Source: Kiloniellales bacterium (GTDB lineage: Bacteria; Pseudomonadota; Alphaproteobacteria; Kiloniellales; JAKSBE01). From it: 64,000 nucleotides of DNA. Location: positions 1-64,000 of the forward strand of contig JASJBF010000054.1 in the NCBI GenBank assembly GCA_030066685.1, read 5' to 3'. The notes under the pieces are model-generated. The model was not told the DNA's origin and searched no databases. It was given only the letters and a program-made list of their open reading frames with translations. The position numbers were made by a program, and so were the translations under genes. Shown piece by piece: positions 17,023 to 25,877 of the stretch; within the stretch, counting starts at the first letter, position 1; each line of letters begins with the position of its first letter.

Positions 17023-19386
17023 GTGCTGCCCACCGCTCTGATCGCGCTGCTGGTCGCTGCCGGCGCCTGCCTCTACCTGGGCCGCCGGCTGGCCAGCCTT
17101 CAGGAGGAAAGCGGCGCGATCAGGCGTCAGGCCGCCATCGCCGAGGCTCGTCTCGCGGCGGCCACCCTGGGCAGCTTCGATCTCTCGGACAAGGCGGCCG
17201 GCGCCTCTCCCGGCCTGATCGCTGGTCTCGGCCTGGAGGGCGCTCCGGCGGACGGCCACGGACCGGACAGCCTGGAAGCCGTCCTGGCGATACTCGCAGA
17301 CTCCGAGCGGCAGTCTCTAACGGCGGCGATCGAGGCCCTCGAGCGCGCGGGCGACGGCTTTCGGCTCGTGCTGAAACCGGAGCGGGGCCCGGCGGCCGTC
17401 TCGGTATCCGGCGTCCGCTTCGACGGTCCGGACGGGGACGCCGAGCGTTCCGCCTTTCTCTGGTTCCAGGACGTCGGCGAGGACGTTACCCGCCTCGAGC
17501 GGGCCGAGGCCGAACGGTCGCTGCGCGAGGCCCTGCTCGACAGCTTGCCGGTGCCGGTCTGGCTGCGCGACGATTCGCTCGAACTCAGCTACTGCAACGC
17601 GGCCTACGCCGGGGCCGTCGACCGGGAGCGGGAGTCGGCGGTCGCGGACAGCGTCGAACTGCTCGACCAGGCGCAGGGTGCGCCGGGCCTGGCGCTGGCC
17701 CGTCGGGCGCGCGAGGGCGGTGCCGCAGTGAGCGAATCCCACCACGCGGTGGTCGGCGGCGAACGCCGGCTCATGGCGGTCGAAGAGCGGCCCTTCGGCG
17801 ACCAGGGCCTGGTCGGCCTGGCCATCGACCGGACCGATGTCGAAGAGCTGCAGTCCGAGCTCAGCCGGCACATCGATGCACATTCCGAGGTCCTCGACAA
17901 TCTGGCAAGCGGCATCGCGATCTTCGGCCAGGACATGCGGCTCAAGTTCTACAACGGCGCCTACGCGCGCATGTTCCACCTGGACGAAGACTTCCTGGCG
18001 AGCGAACCTCATCTCAACGACGTTCACGAGGCGCTGCGGGAGCGTCGGCAGATTCCCGAGTCCGCCGACTTTCCCAAGTTCAAGAAGGAACGGCTGCGCG
18101 CCTTCCAGACCTTGATCGAGCCCCTGGAGGAACTGCAGCACCTGCCCGACGGCAGTACCATCCGCACGGTGGTCGCGCCGCATCCCTTCGGCGGCGTGCT
18201 CTCGATCTGCGAGGACGTGACCGATCGCCTGGCACTCGAGCGCTCCTACAACACCCTGATCGCGGTCCGCCAGGAGACCCTGGACAACCTCTTCGAGGGG
18301 GTTGCGGTCTTCGGCAGCGACGGGCGCCTCAAGCTCCACAACCCGGCTTTCGCGCGGATCTGGGAGCTTTCGGCCGAGAGCCTGCAGAACGAGCCCCACG
18401 TCCGCGACCTGCTGCCGCAGCTCCGCCGCTTCTATCCGATCAGGGACGACTCCTGGCCGGAGGCCGAGGAGCGCATGGCCGTCCAGGTCACCGAGGCGGA
18501 GCCGCGCAGCGGCCGCCTCGAACGTAGCGACGGCATGGTCCTCGACTGGTCCCAGGTGCCGCTGCCCGACGGGGCCAGCCTCTTCACCTATTTCGACGTC
18601 ACCGATTCGACCCGGGTCGAACGTGCGCTGCGCGAGCGGGCCGAGGCGCTGGAGACCACCGACCGCCTGAAGTCCGAGTTCATCGCCAACGTCTCCTACG
18701 AGCTGCGCACGCCGCTCAACGCGATCATCGGCTTCGCGGAGATCCTCGAGAAGCAGCTCTTCGGCGAGCTCAACGACCGCCAGCTGGACTATGCCCGGGC
18801 GATCGTCGAATCCTCGGAGCGCCTGATCAGTCTGATCAACGACATCCTCGACCTGGCCACGATCGAGGCCGGCTACCTGCAGCTGGAGCTGGAGTCGATC
18901 GACATACGCGAGCTGCTGAACAGCATCTTCACCCTGGGCCACGAGCGCGCCCGCAGCCGCGGTCTCGAGCTGGCCCTCGACTGCGAGGAGGATGTCGGCG
19001 CGGTGGTCGCCGATCCGCGGCGGCTCAAGCAGGCGCTCTTCAACCTGCTGTCGAACGCCTTCAAGTTCACCCCGGAAGGCGGCAGCGTCACCGTGTCCGC
19101 GGTCCGCGACAACGGCGAGCTGCTGCTTTCGGTCGCCGACACCGGGGTCGGGATCCCGGTGGAGGAGCACGGCCGGGTCTTCGACAAGTTCATCCGCGGG
19201 CCCGGCAACCCGCGCCAGGCCGGTGCCGGCCTGGGGCTGTCGCTGGTGCGCAGCCTGATCGAGCTTCACGGCGGCCGGATCGAGCTCGCCTCGGAGCTGG
19301 ATCGCGGCACCAAGGTGACCTGCCGGATCCCGGTCGAGCCGCCGCTGTTGGCCGTCGAGGCGCCGGCCGACGTCCGTCAGGCCTGA
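17023..19386 (+). CDS. divL: DivL-type PAS pseudokinase, tyrosine in place of H-box histidine
   Basis: The 787-residue protein has an N-terminal membrane anchor (residues ~1-20), a coiled region, three PAS-like repeats between about 150 and 530, a DHp domain and an HATPase domain. The DHp phospho-acceptor position reads IANVSYELRTPLN: it is Tyr559 instead of His (codon 18697-18699). This Tyr is the hallmark of DivL, the CckA-associated pseudokinase that tunes CtrA in Caulobacter. The HATPase motifs (NLLSNAFKFTPEGG, DTGVGIP, GAGLGLS) are intact. The start is GTG at 17023 with AAGGGG upstream. Membrane anchoring and cell-cycle role are inferred from the family. Its stop overlaps the convergent reductase gene by 10 bp. 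Confidence 0.88.
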   Translation: MLPTALIALLVAAGACLYLGRRLASLQEESGAIRRQAAIAEARLAAATLGSFDLSDKAAGASPGLIAGLGLEGAPADGHGPDSLEAVLAILADSERQSLTAAIEALERAGDGFRLVLKPERGPAAVSVSGVRFDGPDGDAERSAFLWFQDVGEDVTRLERAEAERSLREALLDSLPVPVWLRDDSLELSYCNAAYAGAVDRERESAVADSVELLDQAQGAPGLALARRAREGGAAVSESHHAVVGGERRLMAVEERPFGDQGLVGLAIDRTDVEELQSELSRHIDAHSEVLDNLASGIAIFGQDMRLKFYNGAYARMFHLDEDFLASEPHLNDVHEALRERRQIPESADFPKFKKERLRAFQTLIEPLEELQHLPDGSTIRTVVAPHPFGGVLSICEDVTDRLALERSYNTLIAVRQETLDNLFEGVAVFGSDGRLKLHNPAFARIWELSAESLQNEPHVRDLLPQLRRFYPIRDDSWPEAEERMAVQVTEAEPRSGRLERSDGMVLDWSQVPLPDGASLFTYFDVTDSTRVERALRERAEALETTDRLKSEFIANVSYELRTPLNAIIGFAEILEKQLFGELNDRQLDYARAIVESSERLISLINDILDLATIEAGYLQLELESIDIRELLNSIFTLGHERARSRGLELALDCEEDVGAVVADPRRLKQALFNLLSNAFKFTPEGGSVTVSAVRDNGELLLSVADTGVGIPVEEHGRVFDKFIRGPGNPRQAGAGLGLSLVRSLIELHGGRIELASELDRGTKVTCRIPVEPPLLAVEAPADVRQA

Positions 19387-20441
19387 CCGGGGACGCCCTT
19401 GGTGGTCGAGTATTCCCAGTGCAGGGTCTCATCCGGACGGACCCGGGCGTGGATCGCGTGCGCCGCCATGGCCGCCTCCGAGAAGCCGCAGAGGATCAGC
19501 TTCAGCTTGCCCGGATAGCTGTTGATGTCGCCGATGGCATAGATGCCCTCGGCACTGGTCATGCAGGTCTCCGGGTCGACTGCGATCTGACCGCGATCCA
19601 GGTCCAGGCCCCAGGACGCGATCGGGCCGAGGTTCATCGACAGCCCGAAGAAGGGCAGCAGGATGTCGGCCTCCAGGCGCCGCTCCTCGCCCGAGATCTT
19701 GCGCACGATGACGGCTTCCAGCTGGCCGTCTCGGCCTTCCAGGCCGTGCAGCTGATAGGGCACGACCAGGCGGACGACGTCGCCGGCGCTGGCCAGCTCC
19801 TGCAGGCGAGCCACGTTCTCCGGTGCGCCGCGGAACTTGGCGCGCCGGTGCACGACGTGGATCTGCGCGGCCAGCTCGGCCAGGGACAGGGTCCAATCGA
19901 GGGCCGAGTCGCCGCCGCCGGCGATGACGATGCGCTTGCCGCGAAGGTCTTCGCGCCGGCGGACCATGTAGAAGACGCTCTTGCCCTCGTAGTCGCGGAT
20001 GCCCTCCAGCGGCGGGCGGTTCGGACCGAAGGCGCCGCCGCCGGCCGCGATCACCACCGCCTTGGCGTCGAGGCGCAGGCCGCCGTCGGTCTCGAGCGAC
20101 CAACGTCCCCCGGTGGTGGCTTCGATGCGCTCGACCCTCTGGCCTAGGTGATAGACAGGCTCGAAGGGTGCGGCCTGCTCGCCCAGCCGCTCGACCAGCT
20201 CCGAGGCCTGGATCCGCAGGTAGCCGGGGATGTCGTAGATCGGCTTCTCGGGGTAGAGCGCGGCGCATTGGCCGCCCAGGGAGTCCAACGCGTCGATGAC
20301 ATGGCAGCGGATTTTCAGCATGCCCAGCTCGAAGACCGCGAAGAGGCCGACAGGGCCGGCGCCGATGATCGCGACATCGGTGGTCGCTGTGGTCTTCGTC
20401 TCTGTCGTCTGGGACTTGGACTCGCCGGAGGATTCTAGCAT
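19377..20441 (-). CDS. Thioredoxin-reductase-like ferredoxin-NADP reductase
   Basis: The 354-residue FAD/NADPH flavoprotein has FAD motif GAGPVGLF near residue 27, SLGGQCAALYPEKPIYDIPG, NAD(P)-binding GGGDSALDW and C-terminal GDINSYPGKLKLI. It lacks the CxxC redox pair of thioredoxin reductase, which places it with the YumC-type ferredoxin-NADP reductases. These move electrons between NADPH and ferredoxin or flavodoxin. The N-terminal ~20 residues are Ser/Thr/Lys-rich and look like a disordered extension. It is convergent with divL with stop codons overlapping, and divergent from tsaE with a 168-bp spacer. Confidence 0.92.
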   Translation of the reverse strand: MLESSGESKSQTTETKTTATTDVAIIGAGPVGLFAVFELGMLKIRCHVIDALDSLGGQCAALYPEKPIYDIPGYLRIQASELVERLGEQAAPFEPVYHLGQRVERIEATTGGRWSLETDGGLRLDAKAVVIAAGGGAFGPNRPPLEGIRDYEGKSVFYMVRRREDLRGKRIVIAGGGDSALDWTLSLAELAAQIHVVHRRAKFRGAPENVARLQELASAGDVVRLVVPYQLHGLEGRDGQLEAVIVRKISGEERRLEADILLPFFGLSMNLGPIASWGLDLDRGQIAVDPETCMTSAEGIYAIGDINSYPGKLKLILCGFSEAAMAAHAIHARVRPDETLHWEYSTTKGVPGQA

Positions 20442-20609
20442 CGGGACTGTGCGGATGGTGGTCGGGGCCGGTCGGGTTTCGGGTCGTCTGAGCGCGCCCT
20501 ACGATGGCCGCCGGCCCCTGCCTTGGCAAGCCTTGCATCCTCGCCGGATCGCCGCTAAGTCGCTTCCGCCGTTGCCCGACTCGGGGCCGCCCGCTAAGAA
20601 GAGCCCGTC

Positions 20610-21128
20610 ATGGCCGTCGCCCTCCGAACTCCGCCAAAGCGACAGCTCCGCCTGGACGACCGGGCCGCGACCGAGGCCCTCGCCCGGCGGGTCGCACCCC
20701 TGCTGCGCGCCGGCGACCTGGTCGCGCTCTGGGGCGACCTCGGCTCTGGCAAGACCAGCTTCGCGCGCGCCCTGATCGGCGCCTTGCCGGCCGCCGACCC
20801 GGCCGCCGAGCCCGAGGAGGTGCCGAGCCCGACCTTCACCCTGGTGCAGATCTACGACCGCCGGCCGGCACCGGTTTGGCACTTCGACCTCTACCGGATC
20901 CGGGACCCCGAGGAGGTTCTCGAGCTGGGCTTCGAGCAGGCCCTGGCCGAGGCCGTGAGCCTGGTCGAATGGCCGGAGCGGCTCGGCGCCCTGCTGCCGG
21001 AGGACCGGCTCGACCTGCGCCTCGACTTCGGGCCGGCGCCCGAGGCCCGCGTCGCGCGGCTGGAAGGCCACGGTGCCTGGGCGGCGCGGCTGGCCGATCT
21101 CGAACTCGACGGAGAGCCGTGGACTTGA
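20610..21128 (+). CDS. tsaE: tRNA threonylcarbamoyladenosine biosynthesis ATPase TsaE
   Basis: ATPase partner of TsaB/TsaD in making t6A at tRNA position 37. The 172-residue product has Walker A GDLGSGKT at residues 42-49, the family signature SPTFTLVQIY, and HFDLYRI followed by EWPERLG. It is the first gene of a tightly packed run (tsaE-amgK-murU-addB-addA) joined by short overlaps. The linkage to cell-wall recycling genes is a conserved alphaproteobacterial order, not a functional argument. Confidence 0.96.
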   Translation: MAVALRTPPKRQLRLDDRAATEALARRVAPLLRAGDLVALWGDLGSGKTSFARALIGALPAADPAAEPEEVPSPTFTLVQIYDRRPAPVWHFDLYRIRDPEEVLELGFEQALAEAVSLVEWPERLGALLPEDRLDLRLDFGPAPEARVARLEGHGAWAARLADLELDGEPWT

Positions 21129-22138
21129 GCGCGCGCGAGGACGTCATCCAGGCTTTTCTCGATGCCCAGGGCTGGGGCGGCGCCGCGCGGCGGGTCCTGG
21201 CCGCGGACGCCTCCTTCCGCCGCTATCTGCGGCTGGAGCGAGACGGCGAGCAAGCCGTGTTGATGGATGCCCCGCCCCCCGAGGACGTCCGGCCCTTCGC
21301 GCAGGTCGCCAGCCTGCTGCTGAGCTTCGGCCTCTCCGCGCCGCGGCCGCTGGCGGTCGACGAGGCCGCGGGCCTGATGCTGCTGGAGGACCTGGGGGAC
21401 GCGACCTTCACCCGGGTCCTGGCGCGGGGCGGCGACGAAGCCGCGCTTTACCGCCTCGCGGTCGATACCCTGATCGCCCTCCACCGGGGCTGGTCGCCGG
21501 ACCTGCCGTGCGCCGCCGGGCTGCCGGCCTACGACGAAAAGCGACTGCTGGACGAGGCGCTGCTGCTGACCGACTGGTTCCTGCCGGCTGTGCGCGGCGG
21601 GCCGACGCCGGCGCCGCTGCGGGAGTCCTACATCGCGGCCTGGCGCGCGGTCTTCCCGGTTGCCCAGGCCCTGCCGGAGACCCTGGTCCTGCGCGACTAT
21701 CACGTCGACAACCTCATGGTCCTGGAGGGCCGCGCCGGCGTGGCCGCCTGCGGCCTGCTGGATTTCCAGGACGCGGTGCGCGGCTCGCCGGCCTACGACC
21801 TGGTCTCATTGCTGGAGGACGCCCGGCGCGACATCGACCCGAAGCTGGCGGAGGAGATGTTCCGGCGCTATCTCGCCGCCTTCGAGGGCCTCGACGGCGC
21901 AAAGCTGCGCGCCGCCATGAGCGTGCTCGGCGCCCAGCGCAACGCCAAGATCATCGGCATCTTCACCCGCCTGGACCGCCGCGACCGCAAGCCCGACTAT
22001 CTGAAGCACATCCCGCGGGTTTGGCGCCTGCTGGAGGGCGACCTGGCCGATCCCGCCCTGGCGCCGGTGCGGGCTTGGTTCGACCGCGAGATTCCGGCGG
22101 CCGAGCGGATTGCGCCGCCCAGGGAGACCGCGGCATGA
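21119..22138 (+). CDS. amgK: AmgK-type N-acetylmuramate/N-acetylglucosamine kinase
   Basis: Aminoglycoside-phosphotransferase-fold kinase; AmgK family members phosphorylate MurNAc/GlcNAc at the anomeric carbon in peptidoglycan recycling. The 339-residue product begins with GTG at 21119 (GGAG just upstream), overlapping the tsaE stop by 10 bp; TTG at 21125 is possible. Visible motifs are the glycine-poor N-lobe ASFRRYLRL, the catalytic LRDYHVDNLMV and the metal-binding LLDFQDAVRG. The neighbouring nucleotidyltransferase is the expected next enzyme, which supports the specific call over a generic phosphotransferase. Confidence 0.9.
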   Translation: MDLSAREDVIQAFLDAQGWGGAARRVLAADASFRRYLRLERDGEQAVLMDAPPPEDVRPFAQVASLLLSFGLSAPRPLAVDEAAGLMLLEDLGDATFTRVLARGGDEAALYRLAVDTLIALHRGWSPDLPCAAGLPAYDEKRLLDEALLLTDWFLPAVRGGPTPAPLRESYIAAWRAVFPVAQALPETLVLRDYHVDNLMVLEGRAGVAACGLLDFQDAVRGSPAYDLVSLLEDARRDIDPKLAEEMFRRYLAAFEGLDGAKLRAAMSVLGAQRNAKIIGIFTRLDRRDRKPDYLKHIPRVWRLLEGDLADPALAPVRAWFDREIPAAERIAPPRETAA

Positions 22139-22878
22139 GCCGCCGCCGCCGCGGCCCGAAGGTGGCCATGGTCCTGGCCGCCGGTTTCGGCAAGCGGATG
22201 CGGCCGATCACCGAGACCCTGCCCAAGCCCCTGGTCCGGGTGAACGGCGAAGCCCTGCTCGACCGCATCCTCGACCGCCTGGCCGAGGCCGGGGTGAGGA
22301 AGGCGGCGGTCAACCTGCACCACCTGGGCGAGGTCATCGAGGTCCATCTCAAGGACCGCAAGGCGCCCGAGGTCGTGTTCTCGCCCGAGGCCGAGATCCT
22401 GGAGACCGGCGGCGGGGTCAAGAAGGCGCTGCCCCTCCTCGGCAAGGAACCCTTCTTCGTCGTCAACGGCGACGTGCTCTGGGTCGACGGCCGCAGCGCC
22501 GCGCTGCGCCGCCTGGCGGAGGTCTGGGACGGCCGCAGGATGGACTGCCTGCTGCTGCTGCACCAGTGCGTCTTCGCCTACGGCTACGAAGGCCTGGGCG
22601 ACTTCTTCCTGGACCCCGTCGGGGTGGTGCGCCGGCGCCGCGAGCGCGAGGTTGCGCCCTTCGTCTTCGGCGGCATGCAGATCATCGATCCCAAGCTCTT
22701 CGACGCCATGCCGGACGGCCCCTTCTCGCTGAACCGGATCTACGACCTGGCGGCGGAACGGGGCCGGCTCCACGGCATCTGCCACGACGGCGAGTGGTTC
22801 CACGTCGGGACGCCCGAGGACCTCAAGTTCGCCGAGGATGCCATGCATCACATGAGCGTCCCGGCGATCCACCGATGA
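22135..22878 (+). CDS. murU: MurU-type N-acetylmuramate 1-phosphate uridylyltransferase
   Basis: Nucleotidyltransferase converting sugar 1-phosphate to UDP-sugar; with AmgK it makes UDP-MurNAc by salvage. The 247-residue product has the signature LAAGFGKRMRP followed by LPKPLVRVNG, then ETGGGVKKAL and VVNGDVLW, and the C-terminal GEWFHVGTPEDL. It starts with an ATGA overlap with amgK and ends with an ATGA overlap with addB. A bypass of this kind is typical of fosfomycin-tolerant salvage in proteobacteria lacking the MurQ route; whether murQ is present elsewhere cannot be seen. Confidence 0.9.
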   Translation: MSRRRRGPKVAMVLAAGFGKRMRPITETLPKPLVRVNGEALLDRILDRLAEAGVRKAAVNLHHLGEVIEVHLKDRKAPEVVFSPEAEILETGGGVKKALPLLGKEPFFVVNGDVLWVDGRSAALRRLAEVWDGRRMDCLLLLHQCVFAYGYEGLGDFFLDPVGVVRRRREREVAPFVFGGMQIIDPKLFDAMPDGPFSLNRIYDLAAERGRLHGICHDGEWFHVGTPEDLKFAEDAMHHMSVPAIHR

Positions 22879-25877
22879 CCCCGGGGGCGCCCGCGGTCAG
22901 CTCGATAGCCGCCGGCGTCTCCTTCGTCGACGCCCTGGCCGCCGGCCTGCTCGCGCGCCATGGCGAAGATCCCCTGGAACTGGCCGACCTCACCTTGCTG
23001 CTGCCGACCCGGCGCGCCTGCCGGGCCATCCAGGATGCCTTCCTGAGGGCCTCCGGCGGCCGCCCGCTGGTCTTGCCGCGCTGCCTGCCCCTGGGCGACC
23101 TCGACCCCGAGGAGCTCGTCCTGGCCGAGGCAGACGGCCTGGGCGGGGCCCTGGACCCCGAGCTGCCGCCAGCGATCCCGCCGCTGCGCCGGGATCTCCT
23201 GTTGTCCCGGCTGATCCTGAAGCTGGGCACCACGGCTGCAGGTCCGGGCGGTCCCCTCAACGAGGAGCAGGCGCTGCGGCTCGCCCAGGAGCTCGGGCGC
23301 TTCCTCGACCAGGTCGAGACCGAGGGCCTCGGCCTGGAGCGGCTGCGCGACCTGGTGCCCGAGGCCTACGCTGCCCATTGGCAGATCACCCTGCGCTTCC
23401 TCGGCATCCTGGAGGAGTCCTGGCCGGAGATCCTGGCCGCGGAAGGCGCGATCGGTGGCGCCGAGCGCCGCCGTCGGCTGCTCGAGGCCCAGGCGGCGCT
23501 CTGGGAACGGGAGCCGCCCGCGCGGCCGGTCATCGCCGCCGGCTCGACCGGCAGCATCCCGGCGACTGCGGCCCTGCTTGCCAGGGTCGCACGCCTGCCC
23601 CGGGGCGAGGTCGTGCTGCCCGGCCTGGACCGGGAGGCGGAGCCGGAGACCTGGGCGCAGATCCGCGAGGACCCGGCACATCCCCAGCACGGCCTGGCCC
23701 GCCTGCTCGAGTGTCTCGGTGTGACCCGCGACGAGGTGACCGACTGGCCGGCCGCGATCGCTCCCGGCCTGGAGCCGCGCCGCCGCCTGGCGGACTGGGC
23801 GCTGCGCCCGGCGCCGGCAACCGCGGCCTGGCGCGACCTCGCGGCCGGCCTGTCCGAGGCGGAGCGGAACGCGGCCCTGGACGGGGTCGCCCGCATCGAC
23901 TGCGCGGACCCCGGCGAGGAGGCCTTGGTCATCGCCCTGGTCCTGCGCCAGGCGCTCGAGACCGAGGGCCGGACGGCGGCCCTAGTGACCCCGGACCGCG
24001 ACCTGGCGCGGCGGGTCGGGGCCGAGCTGCGGCGCTGGGAGATCCTGGTCGACGATTCGGCCGGCCGACCCCTGGCGGAGACCTCGCCGGGCGTGTTCCT
24101 GCGCCTGCTGGCCGCCCTGGCGGCGAGCGGGCTGGCGCCAGTGCCTCTGCTGGCGGCTCTCAAGCATCCCCTGGCTGCCGGCGGCCAGGCGCCCGGCGCC
24201 TTTCGCGCCCGGGTCCGGGAGCTCGAGCGGGCGGTCCTGCGCGGTCCGCGCCCGGCGCCGGGCTTCGCAGGCCTCCGCCGGGCCCTGCGCTCCGCCAAGG
24301 ATGGGGCGAGCCTGTCGGGCTTCCTGAAGGACCTGGAGGCGCGCCTTGAGCCCCTGATCAAGGCTTTCGGCGGCCGGCGCCGCCGGCTGGCGGAGCTGGT
24401 CGAGGCGCAGCTGGCCGCGGCGGAGGCCCTGGCGGCCAGCGACGAGCTGGGGGGCGCGACGCGGCTCTGGACCGGGGAAGCCGGCGAGGCGGCGGGCGAG
24501 TTCCTCGCCGACCTGCTGGCCGCGGCGGACGATGGCGTGACCCTGGACCCCGGCGGTTTCCCCGGGTTTTTCGATAGCCTGCTGACCGGGCGGGTGGTCC
24601 GGCCCCGCTTCGGCCGGCACCCGCGCCTGCACATCTGGGGGCCGCTGGAGGCCCGCCTGCAGCATGCCGAGGTGGTTGTGCTCGGGGGCCTCAACGAGGG
24701 CACCTGGCCGGCCGAAGTCGAGGCCGGGCCCTGGCTCAGCCGGCCGATGCGGCGGGACTTCGGCTTGCCGGCGCCGGAACGGCGCATCGGCTTGGCGGCC
24801 CAGGATTTCGTCCAGGCCTTCACCGCGCCGCAGCTCTACCTGACCCGCGCGCAGCGGGTCGAGGGCACGCCGACCGTGCCGTCGCGCTGGCTGCTGCGCC
24901 TGGAGGCGCTGCTGCAGAGCTTCGAGCGGGGCGAGGCCTGGCGGGACGAGGCATCGCGGTGGCGCGCCTGGGCCGAGGCGCTGGACCGGCCGACGGCACC
25001 GGTCGCGGTCAAGCCGCCGGCGCCCCGTCCGCCGCTGGCGGCGCGGCCGCGCAAGCTCTCGGTCACCAGGATCGAGACCTGGCGGCGCGATCCCTATGCG
25101 CTCTACGCTGCGGAAATCCTGCGCCTCAGGGCCCTGGAGCCGCTGGACGCCGATCCCGGTGCCGCCGAGCGGGGGATCCTGATCCACGAGGCCTTGGAGC
25201 GCTTCCTCAAGGCTTGGCCGAACGCCCTGCCCGAGGATCCCGAGTCGGTCCTGCGCGCGCACGGCCGCGAGGTCTTCAAGGCCATCGAGGCCAAACCGGG
25301 TGCCTATGCCTTCTGGTGGCCGCGCTTCTGCCGGATCGCCCGCCACGTCGCCGAGATGGAGGCCGAGCGCCGGGTCGGGCTGCGGCAGGCCCTGGCCGAG
25401 ATCCGCGGCAGCTTGATCCTCGATGCGCCGGGCGGGCCCTTCGCCCTGACGGCCAAGGCAGACCGCATCGAGGCCTATGCGGACGGCCGGCTGGCGATCC
25501 TCGACTACAAGACCGGCGGGCTGCCGCTGGTCAGGGACGTCAAGGACGGCTACGCGCCGCAGCTGCCCCTCGAAGCGGCGATCGCCGCGGCCGGCGGGTT
25601 TCCGGGGCTCGAAGCGGCCGAGGCGAGCGAGCTGGCCTACTGGAAGCTGAGCGGCGGCGAGCCGGCCGGGCAGATCCAGACGGTCAAGGCCGCGCCGGCC
25701 GAGCTCGCGGCGGCCGCGCTCGAGGGCCTCGCCGCCCTGGTCGCCCGCTTCGACGATCCGGCCACGCCCTACCACGCCGTGCCGCGGCCCGAGCGGGCGC
25801 CGACCTACACCGACTACGCCCACCTGGCGCGGGTCAAGGAGTGGTCGGCGGGTGTCCTCGGGGAGGGTGCGGAATGA
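22875..25877 (+). CDS. addB: Double-strand break repair protein AddB
   Basis: Subunit of the AddAB helicase-nuclease that processes DNA ends for RecA recombination. The 1000-residue product starts at ATG 22875 (family-like LLLPTRRACRAIQDAFL follows). I see no Walker A motif in the N-terminal region, as in other alphaproteobacterial AddB proteins. The C-terminal PD-(D/E)XK nuclease is visible: GILIHEALERFL and, about residue 870-880, LAILDYKTG with the catalytic Asp and Lys. Few cysteines occur around the nuclease, so an iron-sulfur cluster of the Firmicutes type looks absent. It overlaps both neighbours by ATGA junctions. Confidence 0.95.
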   Translation: MTPGAPAVSSIAAGVSFVDALAAGLLARHGEDPLELADLTLLLPTRRACRAIQDAFLRASGGRPLVLPRCLPLGDLDPEELVLAEADGLGGALDPELPPAIPPLRRDLLLSRLILKLGTTAAGPGGPLNEEQALRLAQELGRFLDQVETEGLGLERLRDLVPEAYAAHWQITLRFLGILEESWPEILAAEGAIGGAERRRRLLEAQAALWEREPPARPVIAAGSTGSIPATAALLARVARLPRGEVVLPGLDREAEPETWAQIREDPAHPQHGLARLLECLGVTRDEVTDWPAAIAPGLEPRRRLADWALRPAPATAAWRDLAAGLSEAERNAALDGVARIDCADPGEEALVIALVLRQALETEGRTAALVTPDRDLARRVGAELRRWEILVDDSAGRPLAETSPGVFLRLLAALAASGLAPVPLLAALKHPLAAGGQAPGAFRARVRELERAVLRGPRPAPGFAGLRRALRSAKDGASLSGFLKDLEARLEPLIKAFGGRRRRLAELVEAQLAAAEALAASDELGGATRLWTGEAGEAAGEFLADLLAAADDGVTLDPGGFPGFFDSLLTGRVVRPRFGRHPRLHIWGPLEARLQHAEVVVLGGLNEGTWPAEVEAGPWLSRPMRRDFGLPAPERRIGLAAQDFVQAFTAPQLYLTRAQRVEGTPTVPSRWLLRLEALLQSFERGEAWRDEASRWRAWAEALDRPTAPVAVKPPAPRPPLAARPRKLSVTRIETWRRDPYALYAAEILRLRALEPLDADPGAAERGILIHEALERFLKAWPNALPEDPESVLRAHGREVFKAIEAKPGAYAFWWPRFCRIARHVAEMEAERRVGLRQALAEIRGSLILDAPGGPFALTAKADRIEAYADGRLAILDYKTGGLPLVRDVKDGYAPQLPLEAAIAAAGGFPGLEAAEASELAYWKLSGGEPAGQIQTVKAAPAELAAAALEGLAALVARFDDPATPYHAVPRPERAPTYTDYAHLARVKEWSAGVLGEGAE

